A stretch of DNA of 64,000 nucleotides from Citrobacter sp. Marseille-Q6884 (GTDB lineage: Bacteria; Pseudomonadota; Gammaproteobacteria; Enterobacterales; Enterobacteriaceae): contig NZ_CAMDRE010000001.1 in the NCBI RefSeq assembly GCF_945906775.1, positions 1,178,001-1,242,000 of the forward strand, written 5' to 3'. Position numbers and translations under genes: made by a program. Below, in pieces: positions 41,562-50,829 of the stretch. The notes beneath the pieces are model-generated. The model was not told the origin of the DNA, made no database searches, and saw only the letters and a program-made list of their open reading frames with translations. Numbering within the stretch: position 1 is the first letter of the stretch; each line of letters opens with the position of its first letter.

Positions 41562-42989
41562 GTGGATATCTCAGTCATTGTTTACGCGCTTATTGCGCTG
41601 GCAGGTGTTGCAATTGGGTGGCTGATTGCAAGTTACCAGCACGCGCAACAAAAAGCCGAACAATTTGCAGAGCGCGAGGATCTTGTTGCGGAGTTAAGCG
41701 CGGCAAAGCAAATGCTCGCGCAAGATGGCCACTGGCGTGACGAATGTGAACTGCTCAACAATGAATTGCGCAATTTGCGCAGTATTAACACCTCTCTGGA
41801 AGCAGATCTGCGAGAAGTCACTACGCGTCTTGAAGCAACGCAGCAGCACGCGGAAGATAAAATCCGCCAGATGATCAACAGCGAACAGCGTCTGAGTGAA
41901 CAGTTCGAAAACCTTGCGAACCGTATTTTCGAACACAGCAACCGCCGTGTTGATGAGCAAAACCGTCAAAGCCTGAATAGCCTGCTGACCCCCCTGCGTG
42001 AACAACTGGACGGTTTTCGTCGTCAGGTTCAGGATAGCTTTGGTAAAGAGGCACAGGAGCGGCATACGCTGGCGCATGAAATTCGCAACCTTCAGCAACT
42101 CAATGCGCAGATGGCGCAGGAAGCGGTGAACCTGACGCGGGCGCTGAAAGGCGATAACAAAACGCAGGGAAACTGGGGAGAAGTGGTGCTTACGCGCGTA
42201 CTTGAGGCCTCCGGTCTGCGTGAAGGCTATGAATATGAAACCCAGGTCAGCATTGAAAATGACGCGCGTTCGCGGATGCAGCCGGATGTTATTGTCCGAT
42301 TGCCGCAGGGGAAAGATGTGGTGATTGACGCGAAAATGACGCTGGTTGCCTATGAGCGCTATTTTAATGCAGAAGATGACTACACCCGGGAGAGCGCGCT
42401 ACAGGAACATATCGCTTCCGTGCGTAACCATATTCGATTGTTAGGACGCAAAGATTATCAGCAGCTTCCTGGATTGCGTACGCTGGATTATGTGCTGATG
42501 TTTATTCCCGTTGAGCCTGCGTTCCTGTTGGCGCTGGACAGACAGCCCGAACTGATTACCGAAGCACTCAAAAATAACATTATGCTGGTGAGCCCCACTA
42601 CGCTGCTGGTGGCGTTACGCACGATCGCCAACCTGTGGCGCTATGAGCACCAGAGCCGTAATGCGCAGCAGATCGCAGACCGAGCCAGCAAACTTTATGA
42701 CAAGATGCGGTTGTTTATCGATGATATGTCAGCGATTGGCCAGAGTCTGGACAAAGCGCAGGATAACTACCGACAGGCGATGAAAAAACTCTCCTCGGGG
42801 CGTGGAAACGTCCTGGCGCAGGCAGAAGCTTTCCGTGGTTTGGGTGTGGAAATTAAGCGCGAAATGAATCCCGAACTGGTGGAGCAAGCGATGACACAGG
42901 ATGAGGAGTACCGTTTACGATCGGTTCCTGACGCGCAGCAAGATATCAGCACCCTCAATGATGAGGGGGGAAAGCAACAATCAAACTAG
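41562..42989 (+). CDS. rmuC: DNA recombination protein RmuC
   Basis: A 475-residue protein that limits recombination at inverted repeats. GTG at 41562, with AGGAGG upstream, gives an N-terminal membrane helix (about 4-24), a long coiled coil (about 30-190, heptad-rich with DLREVTTRLEATQQH) and the RmuC core (QGNWGEVVLTRVLEASGLREG) with a PD-(D/E)XK-like VVIDAKM motif. Confidence 0.96.
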   Translation: MDISVIVYALIALAGVAIGWLIASYQHAQQKAEQFAEREDLVAELSAAKQMLAQDGHWRDECELLNNELRNLRSINTSLEADLREVTTRLEATQQHAEDKIRQMINSEQRLSEQFENLANRIFEHSNRRVDEQNRQSLNSLLTPLREQLDGFRRQVQDSFGKEAQERHTLAHEIRNLQQLNAQMAQEAVNLTRALKGDNKTQGNWGEVVLTRVLEASGLREGYEYETQVSIENDARSRMQPDVIVRLPQGKDVVIDAKMTLVAYERYFNAEDDYTRESALQEHIASVRNHIRLLGRKDYQQLPGLRTLDYVLMFIPVEPAFLLALDRQPELITEALKNNIMLVSPTTLLVALRTIANLWRYEHQSRNAQQIADRASKLYDKMRLFIDDMSAIGQSLDKAQDNYRQAMKKLSSGRGNVLAQAEAFRGLGVEIKREMNPELVEQAMTQDEEYRLRSVPDAQQDISTLNDEGGKQQSN

Positions 42990-43083
42990 TCCATTTGGGG
43001 TAGTTGAACCCGGCAGAAGGGTAGGGCAAATTGGCCCAATCTGTTACACTTCTCGAACATTTTATTGATGAGTAGGCACTGAG

Positions 43084-43839
43084 ATGGTGGAAGATTCACA
43101 AGAAACGACGCACTTTGGCTTTCAGACCGTCGCTAAAGAGCAGAAAGCTGACATGGTGGCCCACGTTTTTCATTCTGTGGCGTCTAAATATGACGTTATG
43201 AATGACTTAATGTCATTTGGCATTCATCGTTTGTGGAAGCGCTTCACCATTGATTGTAGTGGCGTACGTCGCGGACAAACCGTGCTGGATTTAGCCGGCG
43301 GTACGGGCGATCTCACCGCGAAGTTTTCTCGCATGGTTGGTGAGACCGGTCAGGTTGTTCTGGCGGATATCAATGACTCCATGCTCAAAATGGGTCGCGA
43401 AAAGCTGCGCAATATCGGTGTGATTGGTAACGTCGAGTACGTGCAGGCAAATGCTGAAGCATTGCCATTCCCTGACAATACCTTCGACTGCATCACGATT
43501 TCGTTCGGTCTGCGTAACGTCACGGAAAAAGAGAAAGCATTACGTTCCATGTATCGCGTGTTGAAGCCGGGTGGACGCTTACTGGTGCTGGAGTTCTCCA
43601 AACCGATTATCGAGCCACTGAGCAAAGCGTATGACGCATACTCTTTCCATATCTTGCCGCGTATTGGGTCGATGGTGGCAAACGACGCAGAAAGTTACCG
43701 TTACCTGGCGGAGTCCATCCGTATGCATCCCGATCAGGACACGTTAAAAGCGATGATGCAGGACGCCGGGTTTGAAAGCGTTGATTACTACAACCTGACG
43801 GCGGGTGTTGTTGCGTTACATCGTGGTTACAAGTTCTGA
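43084..43839 (+). CDS. ubiE: Ubiquinone/menaquinone C-methyltransferase UbiE
   Basis: SAM-dependent methyltransferase for both ubiquinone and menaquinone. 251 residues. SAM motif I is LDLAGGTGDL (about residues 68-77), followed by ADINDSML. C-terminal TAGVVALHRGYKF is conserved. First of ubiE-ubiJ-ubiB; the next start is 13 bases after the stop. Confidence 0.98.
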   Translation: MVEDSQETTHFGFQTVAKEQKADMVAHVFHSVASKYDVMNDLMSFGIHRLWKRFTIDCSGVRRGQTVLDLAGGTGDLTAKFSRMVGETGQVVLADINDSMLKMGREKLRNIGVIGNVEYVQANAEALPFPDNTFDCITISFGLRNVTEKEKALRSMYRVLKPGGRLLVLEFSKPIIEPLSKAYDAYSFHILPRIGSMVANDAESYRYLAESIRMHPDQDTLKAMMQDAGFESVDYYNLTAGVVALHRGYKF

Positions 43840-43852
43840 CAGGAGACCGGGG

Positions 43853-44458
43853 ATGCCTTTAAAACCCTTAGTGACCGCAGGCGTTGAAAATCTGCTCAAC
43901 ACCTTTCTGTATCGTTCACCCGCGCTGAAATCAGCCCGAACGCGTTTGCAGAGTAAGGTGCTGCGTGTAGATCTCAAAGGATTTTCGACACCGCTGGTGC
44001 TGGTGTTCAGTGAGCGCCAGGTTGATGTGCTGGGGGCATGGGAAGGCGAAGCCGATTGTACCGTGATCACTCACGCCAGCGTGTTACCGAAATTACGCGA
44101 CCGCCAGCAACTTACGACGCTGATTCGTAGCGGTGAGCTGGAAGTACAGGGCGATATTCAGGTGGTGCAGAATTTTGTGGCGCTGGCCGACCTGGCAGAG
44201 TTTGATCCCGCTGAATTGTTAGCGCCCTATACGGGCGATATCGTCGCGGAAGGGGTCAGCAAAGCACTGCGTGGTGGCGCGAAATTTCTGTGTCACACGA
44301 TGCAACGTCAGCAGCGTTACGTTGCCGAAGCGATCACTGAAGAGTGGCGTATGGCTCCCGGTTCGCTTGAAGTGGCATGGTTTGCTGAAGAAACGGCAGC
44401 CGTTGAGCGCGCGGTCGAATCTCTGGCCAAACGGCTGGAAAAACTGGAGGCCAAATGA
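43853..44458 (+). CDS. ubiJ: Ubiquinone accessory factor UbiJ (SCP2 domain)
   Basis: A 201-residue lipid-binding protein with an SCP2-like domain (about 15-120) and a C-terminal helical tail, part of the Ubi metabolon that holds the hydrophobic intermediates. ATG at 43853 matches MPLKPLVTAGVENLLNTFLYRS; a frame opening inside ubiE is longer but non-homologous. The sRNA EsrE is described within the 3' part of this gene in E. coli; its presence here was not tested. Confidence 0.95.
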   Translation: MPLKPLVTAGVENLLNTFLYRSPALKSARTRLQSKVLRVDLKGFSTPLVLVFSERQVDVLGAWEGEADCTVITHASVLPKLRDRQQLTTLIRSGELEVQGDIQVVQNFVALADLAEFDPAELLAPYTGDIVAEGVSKALRGGAKFLCHTMQRQQRYVAEAITEEWRMAPGSLEVAWFAEETAAVERAVESLAKRLEKLEAK

Positions 44459-46095
44459 CGCCAGGTGAAGTACGGCGCCTTTATTTCATCATTCGCACTT
44501 TTTTAAGCTACGGTCTTGATGAACTCATCCCCAAAATGCGTATTACGCTGCCGCTTCGGTTATGGCGTTACACATTGTTCTGGATGCCCAACCGACATAA
44601 AGAAAAGCCGCTGGGTGAGAGACTTCGGCTGGCTTTGCAGGAACTGGGGCCGGTGTGGATTAAATTTGGTCAAATGCTTTCCACCCGCCGCGACCTTTTC
44701 CCGCCACATATTGCCGATCAGCTTGCGCTATTGCAGGATCGGGTCGCTCCGTTTGATGGTCAACGAGCGAAGCAACAAATCGAAGAAGCCATGGGTGGGT
44801 TACCCGTTGAGGCGTGGTTTGATGACTTTGAGATTCAACCTTTGGCCTCTGCATCCATTGCTCAGGTGCATACCGCACGACTGAAATCGAATGGCAAAGA
44901 CGTGGTGATCAAAGTTATCCGCCCGGATATTCTGCCGGTTATCAAAGCGGATTTAAAACTGATCTACCGCCTTGCCCGATGGGTTCCCCGGTTACTCCCT
45001 GATGGTCGTCGTTTGCGACCGACGGAAGTGGTCCGTGAATATGAAAAAACGCTGATAGATGAGCTGAATTTGCTGCGCGAGGCGGCCAACGCCATTCAAT
45101 TGCGTCGTAATTTTGAAGACAGTCCGATGTTGTACATCCCGGAAGTCTATTCTGACTATTGCAGTCAGAACATGATGGTGATGGAACGTATTTACGGCAT
45201 TCCCGTTTCAGATGTGGCAACCCTTGAGAAGAACGGCACCAACATGAAATTGTTGGCTGAACGTGGTGTGCAGGTCTTCTTTACCCAGGTCTTCCGTGAC
45301 AGCTTTTTCCACGCAGATATGCACCCTGGCAATATTTTTGTCAGCTATGAGCATCCTGAAAACCCGAAATATATCGGTATTGATTGCGGGATTGTGGGCT
45401 CATTAAATAAAGAAGATAAGCGTTACCTGGCCGAAAACTTCATTGCGTTCTTTAATCGCGATTACCGCAAGGTTGCCGAGCTACACGTCGATTCTGGGTG
45501 GGTTCCCCCGGATACCAACGTCGAAGAGTTTGAATTCGCTATCCGTACCGTATGTGAGCCGATATTTGAAAAGCCACTGGCGGAGATTTCATTTGGTCAT
45601 GTGCTGCTGAATCTGTTTAACACGGCACGCCGATTTAATATGGAAGTCCAGCCTCAACTGGTGCTGCTGCAGAAAACACTGCTGTATGTTGAAGGCGTCG
45701 GGCGACAGCTCTATCCGCAATTGGATTTGTGGAAAACGGCCAAACCATTCCTTGAATCCTGGATTAAAGATCAGGTCGGTATTCCGGCGCTTGTCAGGGC
45801 ATTTAAAGAAAAAGCACCGTTCTGGGTCGAAAAAATGCCAGAAATACCTGAACTTGTGTATGACAGTTTGCGCCAGGGCAAATATTTACAGCACAGTGTT
45901 GATAAGATTGCGCGCGAGCTTCATGCAAATCATGTACGTCAGGGACAATCCCGTTATTTATTGGGTATTGGCGCAACGCTACTGCTAAGTGGGACATTCC
46001 TGCTGGTAAGCCGTCCTGAGTGGGGGCTGATGCCTGGCTGGTTAATGGCGGGTGGCGTCATTGCCTGGCTGATAGGCTGGCGAAAAATGCGCTGA
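44455..46095 (+). CDS. ubiB: Ubiquinone biosynthesis kinase-like ATPase UbiB
   Basis: Atypical ADCK/ABC1-family kinase-like protein needed for ubiquinone synthesis. 546 residues: KxGQ-type motif in WIKFGQMLSTRRDLFP (about 62-77), ADMHPGNIFV and IDCGIVGSL catalytic-loop segments, and two membrane helices at the C-terminus (about 500-540). It overlaps ubiJ by four bases (ATGA). Confidence 0.98.
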   Translation: MTPGEVRRLYFIIRTFLSYGLDELIPKMRITLPLRLWRYTLFWMPNRHKEKPLGERLRLALQELGPVWIKFGQMLSTRRDLFPPHIADQLALLQDRVAPFDGQRAKQQIEEAMGGLPVEAWFDDFEIQPLASASIAQVHTARLKSNGKDVVIKVIRPDILPVIKADLKLIYRLARWVPRLLPDGRRLRPTEVVREYEKTLIDELNLLREAANAIQLRRNFEDSPMLYIPEVYSDYCSQNMMVMERIYGIPVSDVATLEKNGTNMKLLAERGVQVFFTQVFRDSFFHADMHPGNIFVSYEHPENPKYIGIDCGIVGSLNKEDKRYLAENFIAFFNRDYRKVAELHVDSGWVPPDTNVEEFEFAIRTVCEPIFEKPLAEISFGHVLLNLFNTARRFNMEVQPQLVLLQKTLLYVEGVGRQLYPQLDLWKTAKPFLESWIKDQVGIPALVRAFKEKAPFWVEKMPEIPELVYDSLRQGKYLQHSVDKIARELHANHVRQGQSRYLLGIGATLLLSGTFLLVSRPEWGLMPGWLMAGGVIAWLIGWRKMR

Positions 46096-46127
46096 ATTTT
46101 TCATCGCCCAAGGCAGGTCGTGTAACG

Positions 46128-46133
46128 TATACT
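46128..46133 (+). promoter_or_regulatory. Possible -10 box of tatABC
   Basis: TATACT at 46128-46133, 41 bases before tatA. No good -35 box is visible. In E. coli tatA has its own promoter in this gap as well as read-through from ubi genes. Confidence 0.4.
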
Positions 46134-46173
46134 ACGGCCTTATTAATTCATCATCTATGACAGAGGAACATGT

Positions 46174-46428
46174 ATGGGTGGTATCAGTATTTGGCAGTTG
46201 TTGATCATTGCCGTCATCGTTGTACTGCTATTTGGCACCAAGAAACTCGGCTCCATCGGTTCCGATCTTGGCGCGTCTATTAAAGGCTTCAAAAAGGCGA
46301 TGGGAGATGATGAACCCAAGCAAGATAAATCCAGCCAGGATGCTGATTTTACTGCTAAATCCATCACCGATAAGCAAGGCGAAGTGAAAAAAGAAGACGC
46401 CAAAAGCAACGATAAAGAGCAGGTATAA
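46174..46428 (+). CDS. tatA: Sec-independent translocase subunit TatA
   Basis: Pore-forming subunit of the twin-arginine translocase. 84 residues (E. coli 89): a short N-terminal membrane helix (5-20), the hinge FGTKKLG, an amphipathic helix (about 24-42) and a charged tail, shorter by about five residues than in E. coli. Confidence 0.98.
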   Translation: MGGISIWQLLIIAVIVVLLFGTKKLGSIGSDLGASIKGFKKAMGDDEPKQDKSSQDADFTAKSITDKQGEVKKEDAKSNDKEQV

Positions 46429-46431
46429 TCC

Positions 46432-46980
46432 GTGTTTGATATCGGTTTTAGCGAACTGTTATTGGTGTTCGTGATTGGCCTCATCGTTCTGGGGCCACAA
46501 CGATTGCCGGTAGCGGTAAAAACGGTCGCAGGCTGGGTTCGCGCGTTGCGTTCCCTTGCAACTACTGTTCAGAATGAACTGACCCAGGAGCTAAAACTCC
46601 AGGAGTTTCAGGACAGCCTGAAGAAAGTTGAAAAAGCGAGTCTGACAAACCTCACGCCGGAGCTGAAAGCATCGATGGATGAACTGCGTGAAGCGGCAGA
46701 GTCGATGAAGCGTTCTTACAGCGTTAACGAACCTGAGAAAGCGAGCGATGAAGCGCACACCATCCATAATCCGGTGGTGAAAGGGAGTGAAGCGCAGCAT
46801 GAGGGCGTGACCCCTGCCACCGCTGAAACGCAGGCTGATGCGCCGCAGCAAAAACCGCAATCCGCGGGTGCTAAGGCCCCAGAACCGACGGAAACCGCTT
46901 CCGAAACGGTGATGGACGCAGAAAAGAAAGCCGCCGCGCCTGTTGTTGAATCTTCCCCTTCGTCGAGTGATAAACCGTAA
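46432..46980 (+). CDS. tatB: Sec-independent translocase subunit TatB
   Basis: Substrate-receptor partner of TatC. GTG start, 182 residues, about 11 longer than in E. coli. N-terminal helix (about 5-20) with the conserved Glu8, then LGPQRLP, an amphipathic helix, and a long Ala/Glu/Pro-rich low-complexity tail that accounts for the extra length. Confidence 0.97.
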   Translation: MFDIGFSELLLVFVIGLIVLGPQRLPVAVKTVAGWVRALRSLATTVQNELTQELKLQEFQDSLKKVEKASLTNLTPELKASMDELREAAESMKRSYSVNEPEKASDEAHTIHNPVVKGSEAQHEGVTPATAETQADAPQQKPQSAGAKAPEPTETASETVMDAEKKAAAPVVESSPSSSDKP

Positions 46981-46982
46981 AC

Positions 46983-47774
46983 ATGGCTGTAGAAGATACT
47001 CAACCGCTCATCACGCATCTTATTGAGCTGCGTAAGCGACTCCTGAACTGCATTATTGCGGTTATCGTGATCTTTTTGGCGTTGGTTTATTTTGCCAACG
47101 ACATTTACCACATGGTTGCGGCACCGCTGATCAAGCAGATGCCACAGGGTGCAACGATGATCGCCACCGATGTGGCCTCGCCGTTTTTTACGCCGATCAA
47201 GCTGACCTTCATGGTGTCACTGATCCTGTCTGCGCCAGTGATTCTGTATCAGGTGTGGGCCTTTATTGCGCCCGCGTTGTATAAGCATGAACGTCGCCTT
47301 GTTGTGCCGTTGCTGGTATCAAGTTCACTGCTGTTCTATATCGGTATGGCGTTCGCCTACTTTGTCGTCTTCCCGCTGGCGTTTGGTTTCCTTGCCAATA
47401 CGGCTCCGCAGGGCGTACAGGTATCGACAGATATTGCCAGCTATCTTAGCTTCGTCATGGCGCTCTTTATGGCGTTCGGGGTCTCGTTTGAGGTACCTGT
47501 CGCTATTGTGCTGCTGTGCTGGATGGGTATTACGACCCCTGATGATTTACGTAAGAAACGTCCTTATGTCGTCGTCGGCGCATTTGTCGTGGGAATGTTG
47601 TTGACCCCACCTGATGTCTTTTCGCAAACGCTACTGGCAATACCCATGTACTGCCTGTTTGAAGTGGGCGTTTTCTTCTCTCGTTTCTATGTGGGTAAGC
47701 GACGCACGCGAGATGAAGACAACGAGGCTGAGAATGCAAAAGAAGCCGAAGCCACCGAGAAAACCGAAGAATAA
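46983..47774 (+). CDS. tatC: Sec-independent translocase subunit TatC
   Basis: Core receptor for twin-arginine signal peptides. 263 residues with six membrane helices. The N-terminal HLIELRKRLLNC segment and the P-rich first periplasmic loop are conserved. The charged tail (ENAKEAEATEKTEE) is slightly longer than in E. coli. It starts two bases after tatB. Confidence 0.98.
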   Translation: MAVEDTQPLITHLIELRKRLLNCIIAVIVIFLALVYFANDIYHMVAAPLIKQMPQGATMIATDVASPFFTPIKLTFMVSLILSAPVILYQVWAFIAPALYKHERRLVVPLLVSSSLLFYIGMAFAYFVVFPLAFGFLANTAPQGVQVSTDIASYLSFVMALFMAFGVSFEVPVAIVLLCWMGITTPDDLRKKRPYVVVGAFVVGMLLTPPDVFSQTLLAIPMYCLFEVGVFFSRFYVGKRRTRDEDNEAENAKEAEATEKTEE

Positions 47775-47778
47775 ATTC

Positions 47779-47800
47779 AACCGCCCGTCAGGGCGGTTGT
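47779..47800 (+). terminator. Hairpin between tatC and tatD
   Basis: AACCGCCC (47779-47786) pairs with GGGCGGTT (47791-47798) around a 4-base loop. Few T residues follow, so it may attenuate rather than end transcription into tatD. Confidence 0.6.
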
Positions 47801-47815
47801 CATATGGGAGGAAGC

Positions 47816-48598
47816 ATGTTTGATATTGGCGTCAATTTAACCAGTTCGCAATTCTCGAAAGACCGGGATGAGGTGGTCGCGCGGGCTTTCGCTGCTGGCG
47901 TGAACGGCATGCTTCTGACGGGGACAAATCTGCATGAAAGCGAACAGGCGTTAACGCTGGCGAAGCAATATCCGCATTGCTGGTCCACGGCAGGTGTTCA
48001 TCCCCATGACAGCAGCCAGTGGCAATCCTCAACTGAAGAGGCCATTGTGGCGCTGGCAAACCAGTCTGAGGTGGTTGCGATTGGCGAATGCGGTCTGGAT
48101 TTCAATCGTAATTTCTCCACCCCGCAAGAGCAGGAGAAAGCCTTTGAAGCACAATTGCGCATTGCCGCTGAGCTGCAGATGCCTGTTTTCATGCACTGTC
48201 GGGATGCCCACGATCGGTTTTTGACGCTACTGGAACCCTGGCTGGATAGCCTTCCGGGCGCGGTGTTGCATTGCTTTACCGGTACGCGTCAGGAGATGCA
48301 GGAGTGCGTGGATCGGGGACTTTACATTGGGATCACCGGGTGGGTCTGCGATGAGCGCCGGGGGCTGGAACTTCGGGAACTGCTGCCTTTTATCCCGGTG
48401 GAACGGCTCCTGATTGAAACCGATGCCCCTTATCTACTCCCCCGCGATTTATTGCCTAAACCCACTTCGCGGCGCAATGAGCCTGCACATCTGCCGCATA
48501 TTCTTGAGCGTATTGCTCACTGGCGCGGGGAAGATCCACAATGGCTATCCGCAACGATTGATGCCAATGTGAGAACGTTGTTTGAGGTGAGCTTCTAA
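47816..48598 (+). CDS. tatD: 3'-5' ssDNA/RNA exonuclease TatD
   Basis: Metal-dependent exonuclease used in repair of oxidative DNA damage; not needed for Tat export. ATG at 47816 (after GGGAGGAAGC) gives 260 residues as in E. coli; an in-frame ATG four codons earlier overlaps the ribosome binding site. Motifs include the GVHPHD, GECGLDF, MHCRDAH and ETDAPYLLP metal-ligand segments of the TIM-barrel family. Its stop is 5 bases from the convergent rfaH stop. Confidence 0.97.
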   Translation: MFDIGVNLTSSQFSKDRDEVVARAFAAGVNGMLLTGTNLHESEQALTLAKQYPHCWSTAGVHPHDSSQWQSSTEEAIVALANQSEVVAIGECGLDFNRNFSTPQEQEKAFEAQLRIAAELQMPVFMHCRDAHDRFLTLLEPWLDSLPGAVLHCFTGTRQEMQECVDRGLYIGITGWVCDERRGLELRELLPFIPVERLLIETDAPYLLPRDLLPKPTSRRNEPAHLPHILERIAHWRGEDPQWLSATIDANVRTLFEVSF

Positions 48599-48603
48599 GT
48601 CGA

Positions 48604-49092
48604 TTAGATTTTACGAAAGCCGGTATTTTTCACGCTTTGTCTGACTTCTTTATTGAGCAGGTTAAGCAGCAGCATGGAGCGTGCTTCGCCGTCAGGTTCG
48701 GTGAAAATCGCTTTCAGTCCCTCAAATGCACCTTCCGTGATAATCACGCTGTCACCCGGATAAGGTGTTTCCGGGTCAACAATCCCTTCGGGCTTATAGA
48801 TGGAAAGCTGGTGAATCACCGCAGAAGGAACCGTCGCCGGGGTTGCGCCAAAGCGTACGAAGTGGCTGACGCCACGTGTGGCATTGATCGTCGTGGTGTG
48901 GATCACTTCCGGGTCGAATTCGACAAACATGTAATTCGGGAACAGTGGCTCACTGACTGTGGTACGTTTACCGCGCACCATTTTTTCCAGGGTGATCATT
49001 GGCGTCAGGCAGTTCACCGCCTGTCTTTCCAGGTGTTCCTGGGCACGCTGAAGTTGCCCGCGTTTGCAGTACAGTAAATACCAGGATTGCAT
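48604..49092 (-). CDS. rfaH: Transcription antitermination protein RfaH
   Basis: NusG paralogue that binds RNA polymerase at ops sites and lets it read through long envelope and virulence operons (LPS core, O-antigen, capsule). 162 residues: NGN domain (1-100, MQSWYLLYCKRGQLQRA) and a C-terminal domain that can switch between helical hairpin and KOW barrel. The ops-dependent targets are outside this window. Confidence 0.97.
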   Translation of the reverse strand: MQSWYLLYCKRGQLQRAQEHLERQAVNCLTPMITLEKMVRGKRTTVSEPLFPNYMFVEFDPEVIHTTTINATRGVSHFVRFGATPATVPSAVIHQLSIYKPEGIVDPETPYPGDSVIITEGAFEGLKAIFTEPDGEARSMLLLNLLNKEVRQSVKNTGFRKI

Positions 49093-49295
49093 AGTAACTC
49101 TTATCCGTTTGTTCTTGGCGTAAGCATAACAAAAGCCGTGCGCTAAGTTAATTATACCCGCCTGAAAGTAACTCTGAATCTGTTGGGTATATAATCCCTG
49201 GGCTGTATGTACCGCCAGAGTTCACGCTAATTTAACAAAAATACAGCATCACAATGATGAACGCCGTATAATGAGGCGCTTACGAAGAGGCCACA

Positions 49296-50789
49296 ATGGA
49301 CGCCATGAAATATCACGATTTACGCGACTTCCTGACGCTGCTTGAACAGCAGGGTGAACTCAAACGCATTACGCTTCCGGTGGATCCCCATCTGGAAATC
49401 ACTGAAATTGCCGATCGCACCCTGCGTGCGGGTGGACCTGCGTTGCTGTTTGAAAACCCCAAAGGCTATTCAATGCCAGTGCTGTGTAACCTGTTTGGCA
49501 CACCGAAGCGTGTGGCAATGGGAATGGGGCAAGAAGATGTCTCCGCGCTGCGGGAAGTGGGTAAACTGTTGGCGTTTTTGAAAGAGCCGGAGCCACCTAA
49601 AGGATTCCGCGATCTGTTTGATAAGCTGCCGCAGTTCAAGCAGGTGCTGAATATGCCGACCAAACGGCTACGCGGCGCGCCTTGTCAGCAAAAAATCGCT
49701 TCAGGCGATGAGGTCGATTTAAACCGTATTCCGATAATGACCTGCTGGCCAGAAGATGCAGCTCCGCTGATTACCTGGGGACTCACCGTCACGCGAGGAC
49801 CGCATAAAGAGCGGCAGAATCTGGGCATTTATCGCCAGCAACTGATTGGAAAAAATAAGCTCATTATGCGCTGGTTGTCGCATCGTGGCGGCGCGCTTGA
49901 TTATCAGGAGTGGTGCGCTGCGCATCCTGGCGAGCGTTTCCCGATTTCTGTGGCATTAGGGGCTGACCCTGCGACCATTCTGGGCGCGGTAACTCCCGTT
50001 CCTGATTCACTATCTGAATACGCGTTTGCCGGGTTGCTGCGCGGAACTAAGACCGAAGTGGTCAAATGTATCTCTAACGATCTCGAAGTACCGGCCAGTG
50101 CAGAAATTGTTCTGGAGGGGTATATCGAACCGGGCGAAATGGCGCCGGAAGGTCCTTATGGTGACCACACTGGTTACTATAATGAAGTGGATAGCTTCCC
50201 GGTCTTTACCGTCACGCATATTACCCAGCGTGAAGACGCGATTTACCATTCAACGTATACCGGTCGTCCGCCCGATGAGCCAGCGGTATTGGGCGTAGCG
50301 CTGAACGAAGTGTTCGTGCCGATTCTGCAAAAGCAGTTCCCGGAAATCGTCGATTTTTACCTGCCGCCGGAAGGCTGCTCTTATCGACTGGCCGTTGTAA
50401 CAATGAAAAAACAGTACGCTGGGCATGCCAAACGCGTCATGATGGGCGTTTGGTCGTTTTTGCGTCAGTTTATGTACACGAAGTTTGTTATTGTCTGCGA
50501 TGATGATGTTAACGCACGTGACTGGAATGATGTGATTTGGGCGATTACGACCCGTATGGACCCGGCCCGGGATACGGTGTTAGTCGAGAATACGCCAATT
50601 GATTACTTGGACTTTGCCTCGCCGGTTTCCGGTCTTGGTTCAAAAATGGGACTGGATGCCACCAATAAATGGCCGGGTGAAACCCAACGAGAGTGGGGAC
50701 GCCCGATTAAAAAAGATCCCAACGTGACGGCGCGTATTGACGCCATTTGGGATGAATTAGCCATCTTTAATGACGGCAAAAGCGCCTGA
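49296..50789 (+). CDS. ubiD: 4-hydroxy-3-polyprenylbenzoate decarboxylase UbiD
   Basis: Prenylated-FMN-dependent decarboxylase of ubiquinone synthesis (its cofactor is made by UbiX, not present here). 497 residues, the usual length. Conserved segments include IYRQQLIGKNKLIMRWLSHRGG (middle), EGPYGDHTGYY with the catalytic Glu region, and CDDDVNARDWNDV. The 203-base gap to rfaH holds the divergent promoters. fre follows 40 bases later. Confidence 0.98.
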   Translation: MDAMKYHDLRDFLTLLEQQGELKRITLPVDPHLEITEIADRTLRAGGPALLFENPKGYSMPVLCNLFGTPKRVAMGMGQEDVSALREVGKLLAFLKEPEPPKGFRDLFDKLPQFKQVLNMPTKRLRGAPCQQKIASGDEVDLNRIPIMTCWPEDAAPLITWGLTVTRGPHKERQNLGIYRQQLIGKNKLIMRWLSHRGGALDYQEWCAAHPGERFPISVALGADPATILGAVTPVPDSLSEYAFAGLLRGTKTEVVKCISNDLEVPASAEIVLEGYIEPGEMAPEGPYGDHTGYYNEVDSFPVFTVTHITQREDAIYHSTYTGRPPDEPAVLGVALNEVFVPILQKQFPEIVDFYLPPEGCSYRLAVVTMKKQYAGHAKRVMMGVWSFLRQFMYTKFVIVCDDDVNARDWNDVIWAITTRMDPARDTVLVENTPIDYLDFASPVSGLGSKMGLDATNKWPGETQREWGRPIKKDPNVTARIDAIWDELAIFNDGKSA

Positions 50790-50829
50790 GGCGCGATTGT
50801 TTTGCCTATAGATCCGACAGAGAGAGCGC

